Assembly: GCF_030143245.1 (NCBI RefSeq)
Contig: NZ_JARJNS010000007.1
Span: 1 to 64,000, forward strand
Direction of reading: 5' to 3'
Source of the DNA: Rhabdaerophilum sp. SD176
GTDB taxonomy: Bacteria > Pseudomonadota > Alphaproteobacteria > Rhizobiales > Beijerinckiaceae
Length of the DNA stretch: 64,000 bases
Program-made: the position numbers and the translations under genes
The notes under the pieces: generated by a model
Database searches by the model: none
What the model was told of the DNA's origin: nothing
What the model saw: only the letters and a program-made list of their open reading frames with translations
In this document: one piece after another, positions 45,247 through 54,484 of the stretch
How the letters are laid out: every line of letters starts with the position of its first letter
How positions within the stretch are numbered: position 1 is the first letter of the stretch

Positions 45247-47304
45247 ATGGGCATTCAGCGGCTGCATTCCTACGCGGCAGGTCATTGGCATGCCGGCACC
45301 GGCAGCCCGGCCCTGCTGGTCTCGGCGATTGACGGCGCGCCCGTGGCCGAGGCGACGAGCGGCGGGCTCGACATGGCGGCCATGCTCCGCCACGCCCATC
45401 GCCGGGGTGGCCCGGCCCTGCGCGCGCTGACCTTCCACGAACGCGCCAGCCTGCTCAAGGCGCTCGCCCAGGCGCTGACCGCCCGCAAGGAGGAGCTTTA
45501 CGCCCTCTCCGCGCTGACCGGCGCCACCCGCGCCGACAGCTGGATCGACATCGATGGCGGCATCGGCACGCTCTTCGTCTATGCCTCGAAGGGCAAACGC
45601 GAATTGCCGAACGAGACCTTCCTTGTCGATGGCGCGGTCGAGGGCCTGTCGCGCAACGGCACCTTCCTCGGTCAGCATATCCGGGTTCCGCGCGAGGGCG
45701 CTTCCGTCCAGATCAACGCCTTCAACTTTCCGGTCTGGGGGATGCTGGAAAAGCTTGCCCCGGCGATTCTCGGCGGCATGCCGGTCATCGCCAAGCCGGC
45801 CACCGCCACGGCCTATCTCGCAGAAAAAGCCGCGCGGATCATCGTCGAGAGCGGCATCCTGCCCGAAGGCGCCTTCCAGTTTGTCGCCGGCTCGACCGGC
45901 GACCTGCTCGACCACCTGACCAGCCAGGACATGGTCGGCTTCACCGGCTCGCTCGCCACCTCGACGCGGCTGCAGGCCAACGCGAACATCCTGAAGAACG
46001 CGGTCCATTTCACCGCCGAGCGCGACAGCCTGAACTGCTCGATCCTCGGCCCGGATATCGAGCCCGGCTCGCCGGATTTCGACATTTTCATCAAGGAAGT
46101 CGCCCGCGAGATGACGGTGAAGGCCGGGCAGAAATGCACGGCCATCCGGCGGATCATCCTGCCCGCCTCGCGGATGGAAGCCGTGCAGGCGGCGCTGTCG
46201 AAGCGCCTTGCCGGCGTGGCCGTGGGCGATCCGCGGCTGGAAACCACCCGCATGGGCCCCCTCGCCTCGCTCGACCAGCGCGCCGATGTCCGGGCGCAGA
46301 TCGAGCGGCTCCGGGCGGAATGCGACATCGTCTGGGGGGATCCGGATGCCGCCAGCCTGAGCGGCGTCGATGCGGTGAAGGGCGCCTTCGTCACACCGAT
46401 GCTGCTCGCTGCGCGTGATGCCCAGGCCGCCGAGCGCCCGCATGATACCGAAGCCTTCGGCCCGGCTGCGACCCTGCTCGCCTATGGCGATCTCGACAAC
46501 GCCGTTGCCCTTGCCCGCAGGGGCGATGGCTCGCTGGCGGGCTCGCTGGTCACGCGCGATCCGGAGATTGCCCGCCGGGTGATCTTCGGCGCCGGCGCCT
46601 TCCATGGCCGGCTGCTGGTGCTCAATGCCGATTGTGCCGCCGAATCCACCGGCCATGGCTCGCCCATGCCGCATCTCGTTCATGGCGGGCCCGGCCGGGC
46701 CGGCGGCGGCGAGGAACTCGGCGGCATCCGCGCGGTGATGCATCACATGCAGCGCGTGGCCTTGCAGGGCTCGCCGGCCATGCTCACGGCCCTGACCAAG
46801 AGCTATGTGAAGGGCACGCCCGAACCGGTGAGCCCGGCCCATCCCTTCCGCCTCGCTTTCGAGGACCTGGTGCCCGGCCAGAGCTTCCACTCGCCCGAAC
46901 GCGTGATCACGCTCGCGGATATCGAGCATTTCGCCCATTTCACCGGCGATACCTTCTACGCCCATATGGACGAGGAGGCGGTGAAGGGCCACCCGTTCTT
47001 CCCCGGCCGCGTCGCCCATGGCTACCTGCTGCTCTCCTTCGCCGCCGGTCTTTTCGTCGAACCGAAGCGCGGCCCGGTCCTTGCCAATTACGGGCTCGAC
47101 AACCTGCGCTTCCTCAAGCCGGTCACCCCCGGCGAGTCGATCCGTGTTCGCCTGACGGTCAAATCGAAATCCCCCCGGAATGCCGCTTACGGCGAGGTGC
47201 GTTGGGATGTAGAAATCACCACGGGCACCGGTGAGACCGCCGCGACCTATGACCTGCTGACCATGAATGCCTATGCGGAACCGGCCGCGACGGCAGCGGA
47301 GTGA
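45247..47304 (+). CDS. paaZ: Bifunctional oxepin-CoA hydrolase/aldehyde dehydrogenase PaaZ
   Basis: A 685-residue fusion enzyme that opens the oxepin-CoA ring and oxidises the resulting semialdehyde. The N-terminal aldehyde dehydrogenase has Glu258 (FTAERDSLNCSI) and the nucleophile Cys297 (KAGQKCTAIRR), matching the E. coli PaaZ pair at almost the same positions. The C-terminal MaoC-like hydratase (about 555-685) has HFAHFTGDTFYAHMDEE and VAHGYLLLSFAAG. It follows the transporter genes by 29 bp and overlaps the next gene by 4 bp (GTGA). Length is typical. Confidence 0.95.
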   Translation: MGIQRLHSYAAGHWHAGTGSPALLVSAIDGAPVAEATSGGLDMAAMLRHAHRRGGPALRALTFHERASLLKALAQALTARKEELYALSALTGATRADSWIDIDGGIGTLFVYASKGKRELPNETFLVDGAVEGLSRNGTFLGQHIRVPREGASVQINAFNFPVWGMLEKLAPAILGGMPVIAKPATATAYLAEKAARIIVESGILPEGAFQFVAGSTGDLLDHLTSQDMVGFTGSLATSTRLQANANILKNAVHFTAERDSLNCSILGPDIEPGSPDFDIFIKEVAREMTVKAGQKCTAIRRIILPASRMEAVQAALSKRLAGVAVGDPRLETTRMGPLASLDQRADVRAQIERLRAECDIVWGDPDAASLSGVDAVKGAFVTPMLLAARDAQAAERPHDTEAFGPAATLLAYGDLDNAVALARRGDGSLAGSLVTRDPEIARRVIFGAGAFHGRLLVLNADCAAESTGHGSPMPHLVHGGPGRAGGGEELGGIRAVMHHMQRVALQGSPAMLTALTKSYVKGTPEPVSPAHPFRLAFEDLVPGQSFHSPERVITLADIEHFAHFTGDTFYAHMDEEAVKGHPFFPGRVAHGYLLLSFAAGLFVEPKRGPVLANYGLDNLRFLKPVTPGESIRVRLTVKSKSPRNAAYGEVRWDVEITTGTGETAATYDLLTMNAYAEPAATAAE

Positions 47305-49385
47305 CACGCGTGATCCATCTCCACCCGAGGGGACAGGTAACCCTGCTCGAGATCGACAACCCGCCCGTGAATGCCACCTCGCAGGCGGTGCGGCAGGGCC
47401 TGCTCGACGCCATCGAACGCCTCGATGCCGACCCGGCTGTCGGGGCGATCGTGATTGCCGGCGCCGGCCGGACCTTCACCGCCGGCGGCGACATCACCGA
47501 ATTCGGCAAGCCGCCGCTCCTGCCCCATCTGCCCGATGTCATCACCCGGATCGAGGCCTGCGCGAAGCCGGTCGTCGTCGCCTGGCATGGCACGGCCCTG
47601 GGTGGCGGCTGCGAGATCGGCCTGGCCGCGACAAAACGGATCATCGCGCCCGATGGTTCCGTTGGCCTCCCCGAAGTGAAACTCGGCCTGATGCCCGGCG
47701 CTGGCGGCACCCAGCGCCTGCCGCGCCTGATCGGCCCGGTTGCCGCGCTCGATCTCATCGCCTCGGGCCGCATGGTCAGCGCGAAGGAAGCGCTGGCCCT
47801 CGGGCTGGTAGATGCGATGGCCGCCGGCCATCTACGCGACGAGGCGATCGCCCTTGCCGAGAGCCTGATCGGCCAGCCGCTGGAACGCCTTTCGGCGCGC
47901 CCTGTTCCTCCCGCCGATCCGGTGGCCTGGGATGCGATGGTGGCGAAGGTGAAAAAGGACGCGAAGGGCCGGATTGCCCCGCTCGCGGCGATCCAGCTTG
48001 TCGAGACCGCCCGGGCCGAGCCCTTCGCCAGTGGCCAGCCGAAGGAGCGCGCCACCTTCTTCGACCTGATGGCCTCGCCGCAATCGAAGGCCCTGCGCCA
48101 CATGTTCATGGCCGAACGCGAGGTCGCCCGCGTGCCGGAACTCGCGGGCATCGCCCCGCGCGAGATCGGCCATATCGGGGTGATCGGTGCCGGCACGATG
48201 GGCTCCGGCATCGCGGTGGCCTTCCTCGATGCCGGCTTTTCCGTCACGCTGATGGAGGCCAGCGAGGCCGCGCTCCAGGCCGGGCTCGACCGCGTCAACG
48301 GCCTGTATCTCCGATCGGTCAAATCCGGTCGCATTGATGAGACAATCCGGCTCGAGCGCCTCTCGCGCCTGACGCCGACCACCGAGATCAAGGCGCTTGC
48401 CGAAACCGGGCTCGTCATCGAGGCGGTTTTCGAGGACATGGCGGTGAAACTCGATCTCCTCGGCCGCCTCGGCGCGGCCCTGCCGGCGGAGACGATCATC
48501 GCGACCAATACCTCCTATCTCGATCTCGAGGTCATGGCTGATGCCCTGCCCCATCCGGAGCGCTTCATCGGGCTGCATTTTTTCTCGCCCGCCCATGTGA
48601 TGAAGCTGCTCGAGATCGTCCGCGCCCGGCGGACCTCGAAGGAAGTGCTGGCGACCGGCCTCGCCATCGGCCGTCGCCTCAGGAAGATCGCCGTGATCGC
48701 CGGCGTCTGCGACGGCTTCATCGGCAACCGCCTGCTCGCCCGCTATCGCGCCCAATGCGAGTTCATGCTCGAGGAAGGCGCGCTGCCGCAGGAGATCGAT
48801 GCCGCGCTGGAGGCTTTCGGCTTCGCCATGGGCCCCTTCGCCGTGCAGGATCTTGCCGGGCTGGACATTGCCTGGGCGCGCCGGAAACGCCTCGCCGCCA
48901 CGCGGGACCCCGCCGCGCGCGACGTGCCGCTGGTCGACCGGCTCTGCGAGGCCGGGCGCTTCGGCCAGAAAGCCGGCAAGGGCTGGTATCTCTATGTCGA
49001 TGGCAAAAGGCAGGTCGATCCGGAGATCGACGCGCTGGTCCGGTCCCATGCCGCCGGCACCGGCCGGGCGCAACGCAGCTTCACCACCGCCGAAATCCAG
49101 AGCCGTGTGCTGACCACCATGGTCAATGAAGGCGCGCATATCCTCGCCGAGGGCATCGCCGCCCGGCCGCTCGATATCGATCTCGTGCTCGTCAACGGCT
49201 ATGGCTTCCCGAACTGGCGCGGCGGTCCGATGCACTACGCTGACGAGACCGGCCTGCCGCGCCTGCTCGCCGAGGCCGAGGCCATTGCCGCACGGGACGG
49301 GCAGGCCTATGCCGTCGCCCCGCTCCTGCGCGAACTGGCCGCCAGCGGCCGGACCTTCGCTTCGCTCAATACCCCCGATCGCTGA
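47301..49385 (+). CDS. Fused enoyl-CoA hydratase/3-hydroxyacyl-CoA dehydrogenase (PaaF/PaaH activities)
   Basis: A 694-residue FadJ-like two-domain enzyme. The N-terminal crotonase domain (about 1-190) has GAGRTFTAGGDITEFGK, LGGGCEIGLA and LPEVKLGLMPGAGGTQRLPR with both catalytic Glu. The NAD-binding domain starts at about residue 290 with IGVIGAGTMGSGIAVAFLDA, then the catalytic HFFSPAHVMKLLEIV and the C-terminal dehydrogenase domain. In this cluster it replaces separate paaF and paaH genes: hydration of 2,3-dehydroadipyl-CoA and oxidation of 3-hydroxyadipyl-CoA. The start is GTG at 47301. Confidence 0.9.
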   Translation: MTRVIHLHPRGQVTLLEIDNPPVNATSQAVRQGLLDAIERLDADPAVGAIVIAGAGRTFTAGGDITEFGKPPLLPHLPDVITRIEACAKPVVVAWHGTALGGGCEIGLAATKRIIAPDGSVGLPEVKLGLMPGAGGTQRLPRLIGPVAALDLIASGRMVSAKEALALGLVDAMAAGHLRDEAIALAESLIGQPLERLSARPVPPADPVAWDAMVAKVKKDAKGRIAPLAAIQLVETARAEPFASGQPKERATFFDLMASPQSKALRHMFMAEREVARVPELAGIAPREIGHIGVIGAGTMGSGIAVAFLDAGFSVTLMEASEAALQAGLDRVNGLYLRSVKSGRIDETIRLERLSRLTPTTEIKALAETGLVIEAVFEDMAVKLDLLGRLGAALPAETIIATNTSYLDLEVMADALPHPERFIGLHFFSPAHVMKLLEIVRARRTSKEVLATGLAIGRRLRKIAVIAGVCDGFIGNRLLARYRAQCEFMLEEGALPQEIDAALEAFGFAMGPFAVQDLAGLDIAWARRKRLAATRDPAARDVPLVDRLCEAGRFGQKAGKGWYLYVDGKRQVDPEIDALVRSHAAGTGRAQRSFTTAEIQSRVLTTMVNEGAHILAEGIAARPLDIDLVLVNGYGFPNWRGGPMHYADETGLPRLLAEAEAIAARDGQAYAVAPLLRELAASGRTFASLNTPDR

Positions 49386-49394
49386 GGATTTCCC

Positions 49395-50597
49395 ATGACC
49401 AACGCCTATCTCGTGGATGGCACGCGCACACCGATCGGCCGCTATGGCGGCGTCCTCGCCTCTGTCCGCCCGGATGACATGGCCGCCCATGCGATCCGCA
49501 CCTTGATGGCGCGCTTCCCTGCTGAACTGGCCGGCGCGGTCGACGAGATCATCCTCGGCTCCGCCAATCAGGCCGGCGAGGATAACCGCAACGTGGCCCG
49601 CATGGCCGGGCTGCTGGCGGGCCTGCCGGTGGAGATCCCCGGCACCACGGTCAATCGCCTTTGCGGCTCCGGCCTCGACGCCATCGGCATGGCGGCACGG
49701 GCCATCAAGGCCGGCGAAGCTGAACTGATGATCGCCGGCGGCGTCGAGAGCATGACGCGTGCCCCCCTCGTCATGGGCAAGGCGCAGGAAGCGTTCCAGC
49801 GTTCGGCCGAGGTGTTTGACACCACGATCGGCTGGCGCTTCGTCAACCCGCTGATGAAGGCGCAATACGGCATCGATTCCATGCCGGAAACGGCGGAGAA
49901 TGTCGCGGAAGACTATCAGGTCAGCCGCGCGGATCAGGATGCCTTCGCCCTCCGCTCGCAGGCCCGCGCCGCCGCCGCACAGCGGAACGGCCGCCTCGCC
50001 CGCGAGATCACGCCCGTCACCATCCCGCAGAAAAAGGGCGATCCGGTTGTCGTCGACAAGGATGAGCATCCGCGCGAGACAACGCTCGAGAAGTTGGCCA
50101 GCCTCGGCACGCCCTTCCGCAAGGGCGGCTCGGTGACAGCCGGCAACGCCTCCGGCGTCAATGACGGCGCGGCCGCCGTGCTCGTCGCCTCGGAAGCCGC
50201 GGTGACGCGCTTCGGTCTGACGCCGCTGGCCCGGATCACCGGCCTCGCGACAGCCGGCGTGCCGCCGCGCATCATGGGAATCGGCCCCGCCCCGGCCACG
50301 CAGAAGCTCTGCGCCCGGCTCGGCCTGAAGCCGGCGGATTTCGACGTGATCGAGCTCAACGAGGCCTTCGCCGCCCAGGCCCTGGCCAGCCTGCGCCTGC
50401 TCGGCCTGCCGGATGATGCGGAGCATGTGAACCCGAATGGCGGCGCCATCGCGCTCGGCCATCCGCTCGGCATGTCCGGCGCGCGGCTGGCCCTCACTGC
50501 CGCGATCGAAATGAAGGATCGCAGCGGCAAGCGGGCGCTCGCCGCCATGTGCATCGGCGTCGGCCAGGGCATCGCATTGGGGCTGGAGGCGGTCTGA
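49395..50597 (+). CDS. paaJ: 3-Oxoadipyl-CoA thiolase (PaaJ type)
   Basis: A 400-residue thiolase. Nucleophile Cys90 (NRLCGSGLDAIG), the NEAFAAQ block, His in GGAIALGHPLGMSGAR and the second Cys in AAMCIGVGQG. The segment YGIDSMPETAENVA is characteristic of the PcaF/PaaJ branch that cleaves 3-oxoadipyl-CoA to succinyl-CoA and acetyl-CoA. It follows the fused hydratase/dehydrogenase by 9 bp and closes the plus-strand operon, converging on paaE. Confidence 0.9.
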   Translation: MTNAYLVDGTRTPIGRYGGVLASVRPDDMAAHAIRTLMARFPAELAGAVDEIILGSANQAGEDNRNVARMAGLLAGLPVEIPGTTVNRLCGSGLDAIGMAARAIKAGEAELMIAGGVESMTRAPLVMGKAQEAFQRSAEVFDTTIGWRFVNPLMKAQYGIDSMPETAENVAEDYQVSRADQDAFALRSQARAAAAQRNGRLAREITPVTIPQKKGDPVVVDKDEHPRETTLEKLASLGTPFRKGGSVTAGNASGVNDGAAAVLVASEAAVTRFGLTPLARITGLATAGVPPRIMGIGPAPATQKLCARLGLKPADFDVIELNEAFAAQALASLRLLGLPDDAEHVNPNGGAIALGHPLGMSGARLALTAAIEMKDRSGKRALAAMCIGVGQGIALGLEAV

Positions 50598-50607
50598 CCC
50601 CCTCCCC

Positions 50608-51684
50608 TCACATCTGGTCGAAATCCACCGCCAGCCTGTCGCCGGTGGGGCGGCACTGGCAGGCCAGGACATACCCGGCCTCGACCTCCCAGGGCTCCAG
50701 GCTGAAATTCACGTCCATGCTGGCCTCGCCATCCGTCACCTTGGCGCGGCAGGTGCAGCACATGCCGCCCCGGCAGGAATAGGGCACGTCGAGGCCCGCG
50801 CGCTCCGCCGCCTCAAGCACGGTCTCGCCGGGTTGGAGCTCAATCGCATGGCTCTGGCCGTCATGCGTCAGGTGCAGCGGGATGCCCTTGGCCATCGAAC
50901 CCGAAGGCTTCGGCCTCGCCCCCGCCGCGCGCGGCGCGTTGGCGGTGAACAACTCGACATGGATCCGCTCCGGGCTGGCGCCCATTTCGGTCAGCACCGC
51001 CTTCGCATCGGCAATCATCGCTTCCGGGCCGCAGAGATAGATGTCGTCGATCGCCTCGATCCCGCCGAGGGTTTTCACCAGCAAGGCGATCTTCTCCGAA
51101 GTCATGCGGCCGTTGAGCAGGTCGATATCCTGCGCCTCGCGGCTGAGAATGTGGTGCACGGCCAGCCGGCCGAGATGCCGGTCCTTCAGGTCCTCGAGCT
51201 GTTCGCGGAACAGGATGCCGGCGGAATTCCGGTTGCCGTAAAACAGGGTCAGCCGGCAATCCGGGTCCCGGGCCAGCCGCGTGCGGATGATCGAGAGCAC
51301 GGGCGTAATGCCCGAACCGGCCGCGAAGAATACGAGATGGCCTCCCTTGCCCTCGCGGCTGGCCGCGCCGAACCGGCCCATCGGCGTCATCACCTCAAGG
51401 GTGGTGCCCGCTTGCAGCGCCCGGTTGGCGAAGGTGGAGAAGGCCCCGCCCTCGACTTCCTTGATCGCGACGCGCAGCTCGCCCTCATCCTCGCCGGTGC
51501 AGATCGAATAGGAACGCCGCAACTCCTCGCCCTCGATCACCGCGCGCAGGGTGAGATATTGCCCCTGCTCGAAACGATAGGCTTCCGACAGCTCCGCCGG
51601 GACCGCGAAGGCGATCGACACAGCATCCGGGGTTTCTCGGCGGATCTCGCGGATCGGCAGGGCATGGAAGCGGGGCGATGACAT
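50608..51684 (-). CDS. paaE: Phenylacetyl-CoA epoxidase reductase PaaE
   Basis: A 358-residue reductase passing electrons from NADPH to the PaaABCD oxygenase. FAD-binding domain with RSYSICTGEDEGELRVAIKE, NAD(P) domain with LVFFAAGSGITPVLSIIRT and the YLCGPEAMIADA turn, and a C-terminal plant-type 2Fe-2S domain with YSCRGGMCCTCRAKV and the fourth Cys in VLACQCRPTGD. ATG at 51684 (MSSPRFHALPI). It is the last gene of paaABCDE, separated from paaD by a 156-bp spacer filled by a REP-like repeat, which is unusual for this tight operon. Confidence 0.93.
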   Translation of the reverse strand: MSSPRFHALPIREIRRETPDAVSIAFAVPAELSEAYRFEQGQYLTLRAVIEGEELRRSYSICTGEDEGELRVAIKEVEGGAFSTFANRALQAGTTLEVMTPMGRFGAASREGKGGHLVFFAAGSGITPVLSIIRTRLARDPDCRLTLFYGNRNSAGILFREQLEDLKDRHLGRLAVHHILSREAQDIDLLNGRMTSEKIALLVKTLGGIEAIDDIYLCGPEAMIADAKAVLTEMGASPERIHVELFTANAPRAAGARPKPSGSMAKGIPLHLTHDGQSHAIELQPGETVLEAAERAGLDVPYSCRGGMCCTCRAKVTDGEASMDVNFSLEPWEVEAGYVLACQCRPTGDRLAVDFDQM

Positions 51685-51711
51685 GGTGGCGTTTCCGTTT
51701 GGGTTTACAAC

Positions 51712-51800
51712 GTCATGGCCGGGCCTGTCCCGGCCATCCACGACTTTGCAGGCAATTCACGATACAGTCGTGGATGCCCGCCCCAAGGGCGGGCATGACG
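51712..51800 (-). repeat. REP-like palindromic intergenic repeat, copy 2
   Basis: GTCATGGCCGGGCC...CGGCCATCCACGACTTTGC then a spacer and TCGTGGATGCCCGCCCC...GGGCGGGCATGACG. It is the reverse-orientation relative of 37066-37151, sharing the GTCATG ends, the GGCGGGCAT and GGCCGGG hairpins and the CCACGACTT link. It lies between paaD and paaE. Confidence 0.65.
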
Positions 51801-51840
51801 ACAAAAAACCAGTCGTTGGCAGGACACCCCATCCACCCCC

Positions 51841-52359
51841 TCAGATGCATTTGAAATAATCGAACGGCTCGCGGCAGCTCAGGCAGCGCCAATGCGCCTT
51901 GCAGGCGGTGGAGCCGAATTCGGAGACACGCTCGGTCTCGGCCAAGCCGCAATGCGGGCAGGCCACCGCCTCCACCCCGAACAGGGCCGCGCGGCCCTTC
52001 GCCTTGCCGACCGGCGGCGCGATACCATAGGCGCGGAGCTTTTCCTTGCCGGCCTCGCTCATCCAGTCGGTCGTCCAGGCCGGGCTGAGCGACAGCCGGA
52101 CCTTGCGCCGTGTGATCCCCGCCTTTTCAAGCGCGAGATCGACCTGCAGCGCGATCATGTCCATGGCCGGACAGCCGGAATAGGTCGGCGTGATCGTGAC
52201 CTCGATCCCCGCCTCGCCCCGCGTGACGGCGCGCAACACGCCGAGATCCTCGATGGTCAGGACCGGCACTTCCGGATCGCAGACCGAAGCGGCCGCTGCA
52301 TGGGCTGCCGCCAGTTCGGCATCGCCGGCTTCCGGCGGAAAGCTCAGCAGCGCACCCAT
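51841..52359 (-). CDS. paaD: PaaD, maturation/assembly protein of the epoxidase
   Basis: A 172-residue DUF59/MIP18-fold protein (VCDPEVPVLTIEDLGVLRAV, SGCPAMDMIALQV) with a C-terminal zinc ribbon (ACPHCG and WRCLSCREPFDYFKC). It is thought to assist iron-sulfur or diiron maturation of the PaaABCE complex. ATG at 52359 is 4 bp after paaC; the frame extension to 52410 overlaps paaC. Length is normal. Confidence 0.93.
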   Translation of the reverse strand: MGALLSFPPEAGDAELAAAHAAAASVCDPEVPVLTIEDLGVLRAVTRGEAGIEVTITPTYSGCPAMDMIALQVDLALEKAGITRRKVRLSLSPAWTTDWMSEAGKEKLRAYGIAPPVGKAKGRAALFGVEAVACPHCGLAETERVSEFGSTACKAHWRCLSCREPFDYFKCI

Positions 52360-52363
52360 CGCG

Positions 52364-53116
52364 TCACCACGTCGCGCCGGGATAGGTGCGCTGCAGGAAT
52401 TGCAGGTCACTCAGCAGATGGCCGAGATGCTCGGAATGCTCGCCGCGGCGGCCACCGGTCTGCATCCAGCCATCCCTCGGGCGTGTGAGCAGCGCCTCGC
52501 CGAAGACATGGTCGATCGTGCCATTCCAGACCGGCCGGATCACCGCCGGATCGACGGCGATCCCGGCATCGATCAGGGCCTGCTCGACGCCGTCCACCTC
52601 GAACATCTCGCCGGTGAAGGGCCAGAGATCGTCCAGCGCCTCCTTGAGCCGGGCCGCGCTTTCCTCGGTGCCATCACCGAGGCGGATCACCCATTCGCCG
52701 GTATGGCGCACGTGATAGGCCATCTCCTTGACGGCCTTCGCCGCAATGGCCGCCAGCGTCTCGTCCTTCGAGGCCGCGAGGCGCTCGAAATACGGATGCA
52801 TGAAGGCGGCATAGAGGAACTGACGCAGGATCGTGAAGGCGAAATCGCCGCGCGGCCGCTCGACCAGCAGGATGTTCCGCCAGTCCGGGCAATCGCGGAG
52901 ATAGGAGAGGTCATCCTCGCTGCGGCCCTTGCCCTCGATCGCGCCGGCATGGGTGTAGAGATTGCGCGCCTGCCCGATCAGGTCGAGCGCCATATTGGCA
53001 AGCGCGAGGTCTTCCTCGAGCATCGGCCCGTGGCCGCACCATTCCGACAGCCGATGCCCGAGCACGAGGGCATTGTCCGCAAGCCGGAGCGTATAGGTGA
53101 AGAGCGGCGTTTCCAT
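52364..53116 (-). CDS. paaC: Phenylacetyl-CoA epoxidase structural subunit PaaC
   Basis: A 250-residue ferritin-like subunit that forms a heterodimer with PaaA but lacks an active diiron site. Typical blocks: TYTLRLADNALVLGHRLSEW, MALDLIGQARNLYTHAGAIE, RDCPDWRNILLVERPRGDFA, MAYHVRHTGEWVIRLGDGTE. ATG at 53116 overlaps the paaB stop by one base (TGATG), showing tight coupling. Confidence 0.94.
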   Translation of the reverse strand: METPLFTYTLRLADNALVLGHRLSEWCGHGPMLEEDLALANMALDLIGQARNLYTHAGAIEGKGRSEDDLSYLRDCPDWRNILLVERPRGDFAFTILRQFLYAAFMHPYFERLAASKDETLAAIAAKAVKEMAYHVRHTGEWVIRLGDGTEESAARLKEALDDLWPFTGEMFEVDGVEQALIDAGIAVDPAVIRPVWNGTIDHVFGEALLTRPRDGWMQTGGRRGEHSEHLGHLLSDLQFLQRTYPGATW

Positions 53117-53403
53117 CACATATGCCCCACTTCCTCCGGCACCTCGTAGAAGGTGGGATGGCGGTAGATCTTCGAGGCTGTCGGCTCGAACAGGGCGTCC
53201 TTGTCCTGCGGGTCGGAGGCGGTGATGGCGCTCGAGGGCACCACCCAGATCGACAGCCCCTCGCCCCGGCGGGTATAGACATCGCGCGCGGCCTGCAGCG
53301 CCATCTCGGCATCGGGCGCATGCAGCGAGCCGCAATGGCGATGGCTGAGCCCGGTGCGGGAGCGGATGAACACTTCCCAGAGCGGCATGGTCTTTTCGGT
53401 CAT
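53116..53403 (-). CDS. paaB: Phenylacetyl-CoA epoxidase subunit PaaB
   Basis: A 95-residue subunit that bridges the PaaAC heterodimers. PLWEVFIRSRTGLSHRHCGS and LHAPDAEMALQAARDVYTRR are the family hallmarks, followed by SIWVVPSSAI and IYRHPTFYEVPEEVGHM. Start at 53403; 10 bp after paaA. Confidence 0.95.
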   Translation of the reverse strand: MTEKTMPLWEVFIRSRTGLSHRHCGSLHAPDAEMALQAARDVYTRRGEGLSIWVVPSSAITASDPQDKDALFEPTASKIYRHPTFYEVPEEVGHM

Positions 53404-53413
53404 GGTGATCCCC

Positions 53414-54409
53414 TTATTCCGCCGCGATCTTCGCCGCAGCCTTGCGGGCCGCGCGCTTTTCGGCATGGGCCAAAGCGGCCTCGCGCACCCAGACGCCTTC
53501 GTCATGCGCCTTCTGGCGTGCCTTCAGCCGCTCGCGGTTGCAGGGGCCCTCGCCGCGCACCACGCGGTTGAATTCGCTCCAGTCGATCGGGCCATGCTCC
53601 CAATGCCCGGTCGCCGCGTTGAAGCGGAGATCGGGATCGGGGAAGGTCAGGCCGAGAAAATGGCCCTGCGGCACGGTGGCATCGATGAATTTCTGGCGCA
53701 GGTCATCGTTCGAGAACCGCTTGATCTTCCAGGCCATGTTCTGGTCGGAATGCTGGCTGTCCTTGTCGGACGGGCCGAACATCATCAAAGCCGGCCACCA
53801 CCAGCGATTGAGCGAATCCTGCGCCATCTTCTTCTGCGCCGGGCTGCCCTTGGCCAGCGTCATCACGATCTCGTAGCCCTGGCGCTGGTGGAAGCTCTCT
53901 TCCTTGCAGATGCGGATCATCGCCCGCGCATAGGGCCCGTAGGAGCAGCGGCAGAGCGGGATCTGGTTCATGATCGCCGCGCCATCGACCAGCCAGCCGA
54001 TCATGCCCATATCGGCCCAGCTCGGCGTCGGGTAGTTGAAGATCGAGGAATACTTCGCCTTGCCGGTCAGCAATTGCTCGACCAGTTCCTCGCGGCTCAC
54101 GCCAAGCGTCTCGGCGGCGGAATAGAGATAGAGCCCGTGGCCGCCCTCGTCCTGTACCTTGGCCAGCAGCGCGGCCTTGCGCTTCAGCGAGGGCGCGCGG
54201 GTGATCCAGTTGCCCTCGGGCAGCATGCCGACAATTTCCGAATGGGCATGCTGGGAGATCTGCCGCACCAGCGTCCGGCGATAGCCTTCCGGCATCCAGT
54301 CATTCGGCTCGATCTTTTCCTCGGCATCGACACGGGCCTGGAACCGGGCGCGCAACTCGGGATCGTCAGCATGGGCCTTCTCGGCCACGTTCAGCGCCTG
54401 AGCATACAT
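53414..54409 (-). CDS. paaA: Phenylacetyl-CoA epoxidase catalytic subunit PaaA
   Basis: A 331-residue diiron oxygenase subunit that epoxidises the CoA-activated ring. Iron ligands fall in [19 protein letters not shown] and [17 protein letters not shown] (ExxH motifs) with an earlier Glu in [18 protein letters not shown] at 54409 is 9 nt after GGGAGG; the ATG at 54418 directly touches that site and is less likely. First gene of paaABCDE, with a TTGACA promoter in front. Confidence 0.95.
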   Translation of the reverse strand: MYAQALNVAEKAHADDPELRARFQARVDAEEKIEPNDWMPEGYRRTLVRQISQHAHSEIVGMLPEGNWITRAPSLKRKAALLAKVQDEGGHGLYLYSAAETLGVSREELVEQLLTGKAKYSSIFNYPTPSWADMGMIGWLVDGAAIMNQIPLCRCSYGPYARAMIRICKEESFHQRQGYEIVMTLAKGSPAQKKMAQDSLNRWWWPALMMFGPSDKDSQHSDQNMAWKIKRFSNDDLRQKFIDATVPQGHFLGLTFPDPDLRFNAATGHWEHGPIDWSEFNRVVRGEGPCNRERLKARQKAHDEGVWVREAALAHAEKRAARKAAAKIAAE

Positions 54410-54440
54410 TCTCGGCATCCTCCCTGATGTCGTTTCGGGG

Positions 54441-54468
54441 AGTATGTTACAAAAAATTCTTCTGTCAA
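54441..54468 (-). promoter_or_regulatory. paaABCDE promoter (sigma-70 type)
   Basis: On the minus strand TTGACA (54463-54468) and CATACT (54441-54446) are 16 bp apart. The -35 matches consensus exactly, the -10 at 4 of 6. It sits in the 68-bp gap between paaX and paaA. Confidence 0.55.
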
Positions 54469-54484
54469 CGGTTTTGGTTACAAA
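54446..54484. promoter_or_regulatory. GTTACAAA direct repeats flanking the paa promoter
   Basis: GTTACAAA occurs at 54446-54453 and 54477-54484, 31 bp apart (three helical turns), bracketing the -35 of the paaA promoter. The second copy includes the paaX stop. Candidate PaaX binding sites, though they do not match the published E. coli operator as I recall it. Confidence 0.4.

Noticed and set aside
45202-50672. Two very long minus-strand frames (701 and 946 residues) opposite paaZ and the downstream enzymes
   Set aside because: They oppose clearly conserved paaZ, hydratase/dehydrogenase and thiolase genes, and their composition is that of antisense frames in GC-rich DNA.
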